Shown: positions 16,102-25,655 of the stretch, one piece after another | Numbering within the stretch: the first letter of the stretch is position 1 | How the letters are laid out: every line of letters starts with the position of its first letter | Source: a virus | Direction: 5' to 3' (one strand) | Virus record (IMG/VR): IMGVR_UViG_3300005264_000109 | Coordinates: 1 to 44,223 of that record | DNA length: 44,223 nt | The notes under the pieces: generated by a model | Told to the model about the DNA's origin: nothing | Seen by the model: only the letters and a program-made list of their open reading frames with translations | Databases searched by the model: none | Position numbers and translations under genes: made by a program

Positions 16102-16881
16102 ATGAGTACTACTTTAACTCAAATAAGACAGCAATTTGTAAAGCTGTCTGGTAGAAAAGATTTACTAAATGATACTGCAATTACTTCTATGTATTACCAA
16201 AAGGAAGCTGACTTCTTTATTCAAGAGGCTTCTAAATGGTTAGATAATCATGTGTTTATAGATCGTACCAGACAGCATTACAGTATAGATATTGCGTCAG
16301 GGAATAGTAGAATTATTATCCCTGACGTAGAGGTTATTGAGAAAGTATATGCACAGAAAAACAATACACAGATACATGAATTAGAACATAAAGACTATAC
16401 TTGGGTAAGAGATAGATACAGACAACTAATATCAAGTATAAGTAATAATATTCCTATGTATTGGAGTAAGGGTATAGCAGAGTTAGGACCTAATCAAGAT
16501 GCTTTAACGACTGCGAATTATACTGATCAATATACTTATGAGTGGGGAGATACTATATTTAGTGGTGAAACAATACCAGGTACTGTTGGTAGATATAGAG
16601 CTACTAGTATAGTAATCTTACCTCCTGTTAATCAAACTTATACTATTACTTTTGTAGGAAGTTTCTATTCAAAAGTATTGTATGAAGATACAGATGAAAA
16701 TATATGGAGTTCTCGTTATCCAGGATTGTTAATCAAGGCTGCGTTAATGCAGTTAGAGGGTTTCTATCGAAACTTCGAAGGCATGAAAGACTGGGATGCC
16801 TTTTTAGGTAGTGACATTCAAGGACTGCATTTTAAACAAGCCGAGCAGGAGATTGTTGGAGTAACTCAAATAAAAGGATAA
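16102..16881 (+). CDS. Head-tail connector / tail tubular protein A-like
   Basis: 259 residues, ATG after TTGGAG. The N-terminal helical part (TLTQIRQQFVKLSGRKDLLN, FFIQEASKWLDNHVF) and later strand-rich part, ending YRNFEGMKDWDAFLGSDIQG, match the design of adaptor proteins that sit under the portal in short-tailed phages. It comes directly after the capsid, where that gene normally lies. It would seal the portal and anchor the tail. Confidence is moderate because no short diagnostic motif exists. Confidence 0.6.
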   Translation: MSTTLTQIRQQFVKLSGRKDLLNDTAITSMYYQKEADFFIQEASKWLDNHVFIDRTRQHYSIDIASGNSRIIIPDVEVIEKVYAQKNNTQIHELEHKDYTWVRDRYRQLISSISNNIPMYWSKGIAELGPNQDALTTANYTDQYTYEWGDTIFSGETIPGTVGRYRATSIVILPPVNQTYTITFVGSFYSKVLYEDTDENIWSSRYPGLLIKAALMQLEGFYRNFEGMKDWDAFLGSDIQGLHFKQAEQEIVGVTQIKG

Positions 16882-16885
16882 TGTT

Positions 16886-17263
16886 ATGGCTAAACCTACA
16901 CATGCTAAAGCTAATGTAAAAGCTGAAAAACTACGTATACCAGAAAGTATTTATCTTAAAGATTTAAGACCTAATGTAATTTATAGAATGGTAATGACAA
17001 CTAATTGTACTTTAGAAAAACTATTCGTTAATTTATATTGTGATAAAGCTTTTGATAATGAAGCTACTTTAGGTGTACATATAGAACAAGGTACTCAAGT
17101 AACATATAATATTAAACTTAAGTCAGGATTAAATAATCCTACTAAAGTTTTAGAAATAAAAAAGAATAGTGTTATTTGGTTAACCTTTGATAGTAATAGT
17201 TCTGATAAAGATATTAAAAAATCTGACTTTCAACTTCTGTTAGGATATAATAAGAGAGTATAA
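16886..17263 (+). CDS. Hypothetical virion protein
   Basis: 125 residues, not recognised. Basic N-terminus (MAKPTHAKANVKAEKLRIPE) then a beta-type domain (NVIYRMVMTTNCTLEKLFVN, LGVHIEQGTQVTYNIKLK). It sits 4 nt after the connector gene and 3 nt before the large tail gene, so it is probably part of the same tail-assembly unit. Confidence 0.6.
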   Translation: MAKPTHAKANVKAEKLRIPESIYLKDLRPNVIYRMVMTTNCTLEKLFVNLYCDKAFDNEATLGVHIEQGTQVTYNIKLKSGLNNPTKVLEIKKNSVIWLTFDSNSSDKDIKKSDFQLLLGYNKRV

Positions 17264-17266
17264 CAT

Positions 17267-18841
17267 ATGCGAGAATATGAAGTACTAATAACTAATGACA
17301 TGCTAAAGACTGGATTGCGTCCTAGTTATCGTAATCCTAGAAACTTATTCCGTTGGGTAGAGTGTCAGAATGTAGTTTGTGGAGTATATGGTTTAGCTAC
17401 ATATAACCAGATACCATTTTATATATCTATAGATCAACTAATAGGTCATGGGATAGATAGTTTGAACTGGCCTAATCCGCAGATATTTCAGGGAAAGATA
17501 ACTACTATAGTAACCTTTGGAAATAGGCTGTTCTTTGTAGATTATGAATCTGGAAATCTTCTTGAGATGAGTGATATACGTAGTACTGAGAATGTAAATA
17601 CTGAACTTAATCCTATTGTCGGAGGTCTTTGGCAGTTTGCTGATATGGATGATAGTTGGATGATGACTAATGGAAGAAGTGTAGTTATGTTCTATCGTAA
17701 AGAGAATATAATCTCAGGTGATGATTATGTTAGATGTACTAATAATGTGTATATAGAAACTATGTGTCAATTTATGGGAAGAACTGTTATAGGTGGTATG
17801 GAGAGATATAAGTTCTGGCATGAAGATATTATTAGTTATATGAACTCATTTGGAGATAATATATATTCAGATATGAATACTGATATACAAACTGTTAATG
17901 ATAATTACATTATGTGGAGTAATGTAGGAATAGGTTTATGGTGGTTGTTCTTTCCTAATCTCTGGAAGACTGGTTATGTTAGTGCAGGGTATAGTGAAGC
18001 ATCGAGACCATATTTGTTTGAGCTAATAAATCGTGGAGATTTAGGTTGGAAACATGCTGGAGTTGGAAGAGTACTACAAATCAAACCATTAGGTGAGTTG
18101 TTAGTTGTTTATGGTACTAAGGGAGTTAGCTTATTTAAACATACAATAGACCCTGTACCTAGTATGTTAAGTGTAGGACCAAGTATTAGAATAGCTATAA
18201 ATAACAAAGGTGCAGTCGGTGGAGATGATTCTGGTCATGTGTTTCTATCACAAGAGGGAACTCTTTGGAGTCTTGACGGTAGTGGAAAGTTAGAACGTTT
18301 AAACTATCAGGAATATTTTGTTGATGATTTAGATACAGATTGGGTTATTAGTTTTGATAGTTATGAAAATTATTATTATATTTGTAATGGAGTGACTAGT
18401 TATGTTCTAACTAAACAAGGACTATCAAGTACAAAACAATTAGTATCTTCTGTTATTAGATCTGGTGATTTATATTGTACAGGTTCAGAATTGTTAGACC
18501 AAACTATGTTATTAATCACAGATGAATTTGATAATAATAGAAATGAAATTGATACCTTACAGTGGATTAAGGTTAGAGCTAATGAAACAGACTTATATAC
18601 AGTTGCAATAGATTATAAATACAAGAGTAATGATACTTGGAGTAGAAGTGATTTTGTATCTCTTAATGGTGAGGGAGCAGTGTTTGTAGGTATATCAGGG
18701 ATTAGTTTTAGAATAGTACTTAAAGTTAGTGAAAGTTCTATGGACGACGATAGTGATTTCGAACCACCTGATAGTGTAACTTACACATTTAAACAAACAG
18801 ACAAACGATACACAAGAGGAATTAACGTGAGAAATATATGA
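17267..18841 (+). CDS. Tail protein, beta-propeller-like
   Basis: 524 residues. The sequence is a series of four-strand repeats of the type seen in phage tail nozzle and tail-tubular proteins: QGKITTIVTFGNRLFFVDYE, FADMDDSWMMTNGRSVVM, LQIKPLGELLVVYGTKGVSL, DSGHVFLSQEGTLWSLDG. These look like propeller blades. The protein is likely the tail nozzle of the short tail. The end overlaps the next start by 4 nt (ATGA). Related to tail tubular B in role rather than by any motif I can prove. Confidence 0.65.
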   Translation: MREYEVLITNDMLKTGLRPSYRNPRNLFRWVECQNVVCGVYGLATYNQIPFYISIDQLIGHGIDSLNWPNPQIFQGKITTIVTFGNRLFFVDYESGNLLEMSDIRSTENVNTELNPIVGGLWQFADMDDSWMMTNGRSVVMFYRKENIISGDDYVRCTNNVYIETMCQFMGRTVIGGMERYKFWHEDIISYMNSFGDNIYSDMNTDIQTVNDNYIMWSNVGIGLWWLFFPNLWKTGYVSAGYSEASRPYLFELINRGDLGWKHAGVGRVLQIKPLGELLVVYGTKGVSLFKHTIDPVPSMLSVGPSIRIAINNKGAVGGDDSGHVFLSQEGTLWSLDGSGKLERLNYQEYFVDDLDTDWVISFDSYENYYYICNGVTSYVLTKQGLSSTKQLVSSVIRSGDLYCTGSELLDQTMLLITDEFDNNRNEIDTLQWIKVRANETDLYTVAIDYKYKSNDTWSRSDFVSLNGEGAVFVGISGISFRIVLKVSESSMDDDSDFEPPDSVTYTFKQTDKRYTRGINVRNI

Positions 18842-19290
18842 TAACGAAACTTATATCACAAGATGTAACTACTAACTGGAATAGAATAAAACATGCTTTA
18901 AGTGAGTCTATTCCACAACACATACCTAGAACCGAACAAGTGTTTAGTTCAATTATGAATTCTATTATAACTAATAAAGCTCATATTTGGGTAGAACACT
19001 TACCAGATGCTAAGTTACAAGTATCTAATATTAGAGCTTTAGCTATGACTAATTTTATTTATGATCAAGTATCTGATACTAAGTCATTATTAATATATGC
19101 TTTATATGGAAATTTCATGTCAGAAGAAAAACGATCCTGGGTAGAAGGTTATAATAGTTTAAGGATATTTGCTAAAGCAAATGATTGTATTAGTATAGTA
19201 GCATACACAAATTTAAGACAGGTAGTTAAACTCGTAAATAGTCTCGGAGGAGACACAACTACAACTTTTATACAATTACCTTTGGAGTAA
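18838..19290 (+). CDS. Hypothetical tail-associated protein
   Basis: 150 residues, start overlapping the preceding stop (ATGA). It is mostly helical with conserved-looking WVEHLPDAKLQVSNIRALAM and DCISIVAYTNLRQVVKLVNS. The alternation of helix and strand, with an ending on VKLVNSLGG, resembles small acetyltransferase-like or adaptor proteins seen in phage tail operons, but I cannot name a family. Four nt separate it from the next gene. Confidence 0.6.
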   Translation: MITKLISQDVTTNWNRIKHALSESIPQHIPRTEQVFSSIMNSIITNKAHIWVEHLPDAKLQVSNIRALAMTNFIYDQVSDTKSLLIYALYGNFMSEEKRSWVEGYNSLRIFAKANDCISIVAYTNLRQVVKLVNSLGGDTTTTFIQLPLE

Positions 19291-19293
19291 CTA

Positions 19294-20484
19294 ATGATAA
19301 GGTTATTAGAGAATGGAACTCTTCCAGGAGTATTTTATTCTGGCGGAGGTGGTGGAAGTTCAGGTGAAGTAACGTATCCTAATTATATCGAGAGTGCGTT
19401 TCAGGAAATTTGGGGAATGGCAGTTGCAGATACTAGTGATGCTATTACAGTGGATTTGGTAGATGTGATCAATGCTAGTATGGATGCAGGTGGAGGAAAT
19501 CCTTATAGTGGAGAAAATGCTTTTGATCCTAATGCAGCACTAACATTAATTTCTGGTTCACCATTAGAAGAGATGCAAAGTATTCATGATGCTTATGAGA
19601 CAGTTGTAACTGCGTTGAGTGAGACTACTGACTGGGATACGATAGTAACTAAAGCAGTAGCTGAACTTGATAGTGGAGTGATTAGTGAGACCGATATTAC
19701 ATCAACGATAGCAAGTATAGTAACAACTGCGTTGAGTGACTCAACTGCAATGGTAGCAGCGGCAGTTGCAGCAGCAACAAGTGCTGTAGATGATTCATCT
19801 ATTAGTGATGCAGTGACTGCGTTTGAGGGTGAGCAAGAAAATCAACACTTACGAAGTATTGGTAGATTAGCTTCAAGCCTAGCACAAAATGTAAATTCAT
19901 CTGCGTATGTGTTTGCTATGGCTCAAGCAGAGTACGAGTTTAATAAACAAGTAGACACGTATAGGACTCAGTTGAAACTAAAGACTTATGATGGTACACT
20001 TCAGGCTTTTGTACAGAGTTATGTGAATAAGATTCGAGTTCATACTGATGCTTATATTCGTAATCATCTTAGTTATGAACAGTTTAGAACTAGTCTGATA
20101 GATGGTTCTGTTAGAGTTATGATGCAGATGTTAATCAATAGAGTTGATAGTTATAAGACTACTACTATAACACAATCAGAAATATCTCGTGCTGCTATTA
20201 TAGCACTGAAAGAACAAACTGATAAAGATTTAGAAGTAGATGTAAATGATGCTAAATGGGATATGGGAATATTAACTACTGGCAGTAATATACTTGCAAG
20301 TATTGCAGGTGGAACTGCAGCACCAACACAACCTCAACCATCAACTGCAAGTAGTGCTATAGGTGGAGCTATGAGTGGTGCAGCTACAGGAGCTATGTTA
20401 GGTAGTGCAATACCTGGAATAGGTACTGGAGTTGGTGCTATTGCTGGAGGTGTAGTAGGTGGGTTAGCAGGACTTTTAAATTAA
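19294..20484 (+). CDS. Putative ejection (internal virion) protein with glycine zipper
   Basis: 396 residues. The N-terminal third is Ala/Asp/Ser-rich. The middle is long helix (EYEFNKQVDTYRTQLKLKTY, YVNKIRVHTDAYIRNHL). The last 40 residues are a glycine-zipper membrane segment with repeated GxxxG: AIGGAMSGAATGAMLGSAIP followed by more small residues. Helical body plus zipper end is typical of podovirus proteins that are ejected and pass or line the host membrane channel. Located right after the tail genes. Confidence 0.65.
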   Translation: MIRLLENGTLPGVFYSGGGGGSSGEVTYPNYIESAFQEIWGMAVADTSDAITVDLVDVINASMDAGGGNPYSGENAFDPNAALTLISGSPLEEMQSIHDAYETVVTALSETTDWDTIVTKAVAELDSGVISETDITSTIASIVTTALSDSTAMVAAAVAAATSAVDDSSISDAVTAFEGEQENQHLRSIGRLASSLAQNVNSSAYVFAMAQAEYEFNKQVDTYRTQLKLKTYDGTLQAFVQSYVNKIRVHTDAYIRNHLSYEQFRTSLIDGSVRVMMQMLINRVDSYKTTTITQSEISRAAIIALKEQTDKDLEVDVNDAKWDMGILTTGSNILASIAGGTAAPTQPQPSTASSAIGGAMSGAATGAMLGSAIPGIGTGVGAIAGGVVGGLAGLLN

Positions 20485-20487
20485 TTT

Positions 20488-20514
20488 AGATGTGTAAGAA
20501 ATTCTTACAAAACT
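20488..20514 (+). repeat. 27-bp palindromic element, copy 7
   Basis: Same sequence as copy 4. It ends 13 nt before the ATG at 20528 and runs into AAGGAG. Confidence 0.9.
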
Positions 20515-20527
20515 AAGGAGAAATATT

Positions 20528-20941
20528 ATGGCTATAGATAACACAAGAACTCTCGATACAATATCAATTCCAGGAATGATTGATTTAATGACTGCGCTAA
20601 CAGGAGGTATGAGACGACCAGAAGCAGTAGCTCCTCCACCAACTACACTTGCAGGTGCTCAAGCAGGTTCACAGCAATTAGCTACTACACCACAAAAAGT
20701 GACTACAACTCCTGGAAGTAATCAAACTGGAACTCCTCAAGGATTAGATCCTAATACTTTAGGACTTATAAACTTTGCTGCTCAATTAGGTTCAGCACTT
20801 TCAGGACCTAATAGTGTAGGAAAAGCTACTGGAGATGTTACTTCAGGATTTGCACAGAATGCTATATTCTCACAATTCCTACAGGGTCTGCAACAACCTC
20901 AAGGCGGAGCACAGCCAGCAAATTTTCAGCTCCCCCTGTAG
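20528..20941 (+). CDS. N-terminal part of a probable 420-residue ejection-type protein (frame change at 20932-20936)
   Basis: 137 codons, ATG after AAGGAG. Pro/Thr/Gln/Gly-rich (GMRRPEAVAPPPTTLAGAQA). The frame ends at TAG 20939 just after a CCCCC run. The -1 frame goes on immediately with similar Gly/Ala/Gln-rich sequence (APPVVPGGFGTLAAGSVPGQ) to 21168. A second -1 step then joins the gene at 21180. The summed length with two -1 steps is exactly divisible into 420 codons. Either two recoding events or two missing bases in the record explain it. Confidence 0.6.
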   Translation: MAIDNTRTLDTISIPGMIDLMTALTGGMRRPEAVAPPPTTLAGAQAGSQQLATTPQKVTTTPGSNQTGTPQGLDPNTLGLINFAAQLGSALSGPNSVGKATGDVTSGFAQNAIFSQFLQGLQQPQGGAQPANFQLPL

Positions 20942-21168
20942 TTCCTGGTGGATTTGGAACACTTGCAGCAGGTAGTGTTCCAGGTCAATTACAGGGTCAA
21001 GCTGTACAAGAAAACTTTCAGCGTGCATTAGCAACAGCAGGGTTTCCAGTTGAGAGTGCATTAAAGGTTGCAGAGACAGAACGTGCATTGAGAACTCCTA
21101 CGTTTGAACAGAATGTAGGTTTGACTTTACTTGATAGTATGCTTAGACATACAAAACCGAGAAGTTAA
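20930..21168 (+). pseudogene. Out-of-frame middle segment of the same protein
   Basis: About 79 codons with no start of their own, in the -1 frame relative to the segment before: SVPGQLQGQAVQENFQRAL, then ATAGFPVESALKVAETERAL, ending SMLRHTKPRS. The composition and codon use match the neighbours, so it is coding. Around ACA-AAA-CCG (21151-21159) the -1 frame opens into TEKLTLSG and the following ATG at 21180. Confidence 0.55.
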
Positions 21169-21179
21169 CTCTATCAGGG

Positions 21180-21788
21180 ATGTTTACTCCTGAGAGCCTT
21201 AAAACTTTTACTGATGATTTAGAAAAAAATAAAGGTGTTTATGATCTTAGTAAACTTAACTTTAGTGAGAAGATAGACAAAGATCCTCAACGAATGACTG
21301 CAGATCAAGTAGAAACTGCAATTCAAATAGGTATAACTAGACTACAGGAAGATGATATACGTGAGACAGCAGGTGAGTTTGATAAATCTAGTGCTTGGTT
21401 TTCTGGAGATGAAGAAGATGCTAAACGAACTTGGATTAAATTACAATCACTTAGTCCAGAAGAATTAAATAGTATAGATAATTTAGATCCTGTTGTTAAA
21501 GAAATGGTAACTAAGGTTCAGAATTACACTAGGCAATATGATGAGGTAGAAGAAAAGAAAGTTGTTGAAGAAGATACTACGCCTCCAGCTATAGAATTTC
21601 CTAAACGAACTGGTGATATATCTATTAATGATTTAAGAACCAACATAAAAGATATAGAAAAAATAACTGGTATAAAAGATCCTAAACTAGAAGAAAAAAT
21701 TCTAACTTATATGAAGGATCAAAATATTCCTTTAACTCCTAACAACATAAGAATTTATATGATTAAGATATATAAACCAGAGGAGTAA
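21180..21788 (+). CDS. C-terminal part of the same probable ejection-type protein
   Basis: 202 codons from ATG 21180. No ribosome-binding site is spaced correctly, and the frame is open upstream to 21147 (TYKTEKLTLSG), so it is probably the continuation of the preceding segments rather than a separate gene. Acidic and helical (DDLEKNKGVYDLSKLNFSEK, LDPVVKEMVTKVQNYTRQYD). It ends 6 nt before the large 1102-residue gene, with GAGGAG overlapping its last codons. Confidence 0.6.
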   Translation: MFTPESLKTFTDDLEKNKGVYDLSKLNFSEKIDKDPQRMTADQVETAIQIGITRLQEDDIRETAGEFDKSSAWFSGDEEDAKRTWIKLQSLSPEELNSIDNLDPVVKEMVTKVQNYTRQYDEVEEKKVVEEDTTPPAIEFPKRTGDISINDLRTNIKDIEKITGIKDPKLEEKILTYMKDQNIPLTPNNIRIYMIKIYKPEE

Positions 21789-21794
21789 TATATA

Positions 21795-24700
21795 ATGGCT
21801 ATTATGCCTGGAGTAGGTGTTGCAGCAGCAATCAAAAGAAAACTTTTTGATAAAGAGTTGAAGAAAGTTCAGTCTGGTGAAGATAAACAAGTAGAAGAAA
21901 TAATAGAACCTGAACTAAAATTTGAAACTTTTGATGATATAGAAAAACCTATATTATCAGAAGAATTAGAGTTTGAAACTTTTGATGATATAAAAAGTAA
22001 ATTAGCTACTGATGATGATTTATCTTTCGAAACCTTTACTGATGTAAAAAATAAAGAATTACAGGATAGTTATTTAAATACTGTTGCTAGTAACTTTGCT
22101 TTCTCAACTGCTGGTTTAGGTAAGACTCTTTTAAAGCCTGCTGAAACTGCTAGTGCTTGGGTTATGGAAGAGTTCATGGGAGTTGAAGGTGCTAAAGAAG
22201 CTATGAAAAATATCCATGAGGATTATGCTAGATATGAAGAAGCTGCTAGAGAAAAACTTCATGCCCTCCCCTGGTATTATGAGATACCTACTGAAATATT
22301 AACTGATATAGTTCCTTTATTGTTAGCTGGTAAGGGAGCTAGTGCAGTCTTGAAAGGTGGTAAAGCAGCAGGCACCTATGGATTATCAAGACTAATATTA
22401 AAAAATCCTCAAGCTACTGCAAAGCTAAGCCGACAGTTACTTCATAACGGTACTCATGGAGCATTGTTCTCAGTGTTTTATGATTTAGTTAAGGGTGAAA
22501 AAGTATCTCCTACACAAGCGTTAGTCTTTATGGGACTTGAAGCTACAGGTCCATTAGGTAAGAAGTTTCTAAAATACATCAAGCCTAAAACCCCCTGGGC
22601 TAAGTCAGCAGTTAAAAGAGAGCTTATAGCTAAAGAAAATGCTGACCTTATAGCTAAAGAATTACAAGCTATGGAAGCTTGGAAGACTAGGGTTAATAAA
22701 TCTATAGATGAGATTCAGGGTGAGTTATTTAATCCTGGCGAAACTTTTGCTCCAGTAAGAAAAGTTAAACGTAAGTTAGGTGAAACTCTTACAGAAACTA
22801 CAACAGATATTCGAGGCAGAAAAGTTATAAGTAAAGTTAAACCTAAAGATAAAAAACAAATAGATTTATTTCATGAAGAAGAGTTAGGTAAACTACCTAT
22901 ACAAGAAGAGTCACTTCGTCCTGGAGAAACATTAGCTCCAGTAACAGAAACTACTAGTCGATTAGGTGAATATGATATAGTAGAAAAAGTAAAAGTTCTA
23001 GGTAAAGAAATACTTGAAGAGTATGAAACTAAAGGACAAACAGGTACATTAGATTTATTTTTTGATCATGACCTAAAGGATAAGACTGTAGGTTTAATTA
23101 TAAAACGACCTAGAAAAGTTATGAATGATAAAGGTAAATTTGATACTGAAGCTGCACACTTGCTTAGAAAAATTACTAATGCTGGAAGGAGGTTAGGATT
23201 AATAGATGATACAGGTAAAGTAGATATAGACTTTGTTAAAGTAGTTAGACAAACTGGAGTTGATTTTTTAAAGAATAGGGGAGTTAATTCTATAACTAAA
23301 AAACAAGGTAAATTATTACTTAAACATTTAGAGAATTTTCCTAAAACATTTAAAGAAACTGCTAAGGCATTAGAAAATACTTATGATACAGCAACTATTT
23401 GGAGTAAAATAACTCCTAGTCTTAGATATGTTTATTCATTAAATGCTCAGGACTTATTACTTCCAGGAACTAATGCTAGGTTAGCTATGGAAAATGTAGC
23501 TAAAGATAATTTAGAATTTTTATATGCTAATATAAGGCAATGGAGAAAGACATCTAAACTATCAGGCAAGTCTGCAGATAGAGAACTTTGGGAAATGTTA
23601 GATAAGTTTCCTACTGCAGAAGCTGCTGGTCTTACAGGTGAGATGGCTCAGGTATTTAAAACACTTAGAGACTATACTGAAGCTATGTTAAGTAGAGTTA
23701 ATCAGGCTAGATCAGAAGTAGGACTTCCAAATATTAATAGAGTATCTAGTTATATAACTCATATATTTGATGCTATAACAAAGAAAGAGTTAAAGAAAAA
23801 GAATCCTATATCAACAGCAGTTGAATTAGCCTTAGATAAAACTACACCTAATAAAATATTTAATCCAACAGCAGAGACCAGAAGAAATCTCATGGAGGGG
23901 GTTCTTAAAGATCCTATGCAAGCTTTACGAACAATGACTCATTATGATTTAAAAGAAATATATTTAAATCAACCTAATAAAGTATTTAAAGAACAATTTA
24001 AATATTTAGTTGATAATGATAAACTACCAGCAAGTACAGCTAAATGGATACAGGCTTATTGGAATCAAAATATATTAGGTTTTCCAACAGAATTAGATAA
24101 CATAACTGCTGCTACTTGGGAAAAAATGGGATTTAGTAATATTTTTAATACTTTTAATAGATCTATTGGGATAGATAGTTTTAATACTTTCTCTAATAAA
24201 CTTCGTGAGTTAGTTCATCTAGGAACTATTTGGGGAAGTATTAGGCAACCGATTAGAAATATGACACAGAAATTTCAAACTTTAGCACTCTACGGTCCTA
24301 GAACATTTAAAGATAGTTTACGTAAAACTTCACCTGAATTAGAAAAAATCATGGCTGAGAATACTTTTCTAAAAAATGCTACTGGGAAGTTTTTAGACCT
24401 TAGTATGGAAGGATACAAGAAATTAACTCAAATAGGTTTTATGCCATATAAGTGGAGTCATATTAGTAATACTAAAAATAGTTTTAAGGCTGGGTATATA
24501 GCAGCAAAGAAACTTGGTTGGACTGAAGCTGAAGCTATAGCAGAGGCAGAATTTTCTGTTATGACTAGTCAATATTTTTATAATAAGATTGGTATGCCAG
24601 AATTATTTAGGAGCCAGTTAGGTAAGAATCTACTTGTACTACAATCTTGGTGGATGAATTATACTATGGGATATTGGAGAGAGATGCTAACTAGAATGTT

Positions 24701-25103
24701 TACTGGTAAAACAGGTTATGGTAAAAGTATACCAGTACAATGGCGAAGTGCAGCACTTCGTCATGTAGCAACATCATTAATATTTATGAAAGCAGTTAAA
24801 GAGGGTTTTGGAGTTAGTTATGATAGAATAGCATTGTTTGGAGCACTACCTTCAGGACTATCACCAGTAGGTCAGGTTATTCAAGGTACTATGGAATATA
24901 TGGGATCAGGTGGAGATAAGAGAGGTCAAATAGCAGCAAAGAAAAAATTAGCTATGGCTCTTAAAGCATTTATTCCTGGTAGGGCTGCGGTTAGAGATAT
25001 AAATAATATTCTTGATGGAGATTTAAAAAGGGGTTTATTTTATCCTGAGTATAAACCACCTGATATGTATGATAAGATGATGGAGAAGAATACTAATTTT
25101 TAA
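21795..25103 (+). CDS. Large internal virion / ejection protein
   Basis: 1102 residues, the largest protein here. Near the N-terminus the motif L-x-FETF-x-D-(I/V) occurs three times (residues 41-49, 58-66, 76-84). A hydrophobic stretch (TEILTDIVPLLLAGKGASAV) follows. A duplicated block then repeats PGET-F/L-APV (about 313 and 374) and a D-L-F element (about 354 and 419, one as QIDLF). The C-terminal half is helical and Trp/Lys-rich (KNLLVLQSWWMNYTMGYW). The last gene of the tail block and of this size is normally an ejected protein that helps DNA cross the envelope. The family is not certain. Confidence 0.65.
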   Translation: MAIMPGVGVAAAIKRKLFDKELKKVQSGEDKQVEEIIEPELKFETFDDIEKPILSEELEFETFDDIKSKLATDDDLSFETFTDVKNKELQDSYLNTVASNFAFSTAGLGKTLLKPAETASAWVMEEFMGVEGAKEAMKNIHEDYARYEEAAREKLHALPWYYEIPTEILTDIVPLLLAGKGASAVLKGGKAAGTYGLSRLILKNPQATAKLSRQLLHNGTHGALFSVFYDLVKGEKVSPTQALVFMGLEATGPLGKKFLKYIKPKTPWAKSAVKRELIAKENADLIAKELQAMEAWKTRVNKSIDEIQGELFNPGETFAPVRKVKRKLGETLTETTTDIRGRKVISKVKPKDKKQIDLFHEEELGKLPIQEESLRPGETLAPVTETTSRLGEYDIVEKVKVLGKEILEEYETKGQTGTLDLFFDHDLKDKTVGLIIKRPRKVMNDKGKFDTEAAHLLRKITNAGRRLGLIDDTGKVDIDFVKVVRQTGVDFLKNRGVNSITKKQGKLLLKHLENFPKTFKETAKALENTYDTATIWSKITPSLRYVYSLNAQDLLLPGTNARLAMENVAKDNLEFLYANIRQWRKTSKLSGKSADRELWEMLDKFPTAEAAGLTGEMAQVFKTLRDYTEAMLSRVNQARSEVGLPNINRVSSYITHIFDAITKKELKKKNPISTAVELALDKTTPNKIFNPTAETRRNLMEGVLKDPMQALRTMTHYDLKEIYLNQPNKVFKEQFKYLVDNDKLPASTAKWIQAYWNQNILGFPTELDNITAATWEKMGFSNIFNTFNRSIGIDSFNTFSNKLRELVHLGTIWGSIRQPIRNMTQKFQTLALYGPRTFKDSLRKTSPELEKIMAENTFLKNATGKFLDLSMEGYKKLTQIGFMPYKWSHISNTKNSFKAGYIAAKKLGWTEAEAIAEAEFSVMTSQYFYNKIGMPELFRSQLGKNLLVLQSWWMNYTMGYWREMLTRMFTGKTGYGKSIPVQWRSAALRHVATSLIFMKAVKEGFGVSYDRIALFGALPSGLSPVGQVIQGTMEYMGSGGDKRGQIAAKKKLAMALKAFIPGRAAVRDINNILDGDLKRGLFYPEYKPPDMYDKMMEKNTNF

Positions 25104-25108
25104 TCAAT

Positions 25109-25135
25109 AGTTGTGTAAGAATTTCTTACACATCT
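25109..25135 (+). repeat. 27-bp palindromic element, copy 8
   Basis: Arms AGTTGTGTAAG and CTTACACATCT. The flanks are nearly symmetric. It lies 25 nt before the ATG at 25160. Confidence 0.9.
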
Positions 25136-25159
25136 GAACTAAAAACAAAGGGGAAAGAT

Positions 25160-25516
25160 ATGACAGAAGATAAATTCGGAACTAACGAGATCAAAGATTT
25201 TTTAACATTTGGTTTTGTGTTAGCAGACGCAGTCATCAAGATCACTGAAGACGGTGATTATGATTGGATAGACGATTCAATTACTGCGATCAAAGCTTTG
25301 ATCAAAGCTCCAGAAGCTTTTAATGAAACTAAGTTACTAATCAAACAATTAGGAGAAATATCAGAAGAAGAGAAGCTTGATCTGATTTTTTGGGCAGGAA
25401 AAGAATTCGATATAGCTGATGATGGAATAGAAGATATTATCGAAGATGCTATTAGTATGGTGATTTCATTTTTGTCTATGATAAATAAAGTATTTAGAAT
25501 CTCATACAAAGAATGA
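25160..25516 (+). CDS. Hypothetical acidic protein
   Basis: 118 residues, ATG after AAAGGGGAAAG. Helical and acidic, with repeated amphipathic segments (WIDDSITAIKALIKAPEAFN, FDIADDGIEDIIEDAISMVI) and a more hydrophobic end VISFLSMINKVF. Last full gene of the rightward arm. It may be structural or related to lysis, but no family is recognised. A coiled-coil frame begins in the +1 frame at its end (see 25527). Confidence 0.6.
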   Translation: MTEDKFGTNEIKDFLTFGFVLADAVIKITEDGDYDWIDDSITAIKALIKAPEAFNETKLLIKQLGEISEEEKLDLIFWAGKEFDIADDGIEDIIEDAISMVISFLSMINKVFRISYKE

Positions 25517-25526
25517 AGATATTCAT

Positions 25527-25655
25527 TTGAGTAAACATGAAGTAGTGTTTACTGAGAAAGAAAAGATAGACTTGATGGTAGCTATTAAAAGTTTAACAAA
25601 GGAGGTAGCGCAGTTAAGTACTGAGGTAAAAGAGTTAAGAAGTAGATTGAAGTAA
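25527..25655 (+). CDS. Small coiled-coil protein or C-terminal extension
   Basis: 42 codons from a TTG at 25527, ending at the convergent terminator. The C-terminal 25 residues make regular heptads (AIKSLTKEVAQLSTEVKELR). The frame is open back to about 25500 and is +1 to the preceding gene. It may be a separate small gene with a TTG start or the end of a longer preceding protein (about 164 residues after one +1 step). Confidence 0.45.
   Translation: MSKHEVVFTEKEKIDLMVAIKSLTKEVAQLSTEVKELRSRLK

Noticed and set aside
1463-25655. Prophage integrase or repressor genes
   Set aside because: No recombinase or repressor motif was found in either arm, so lysogeny is not supported.
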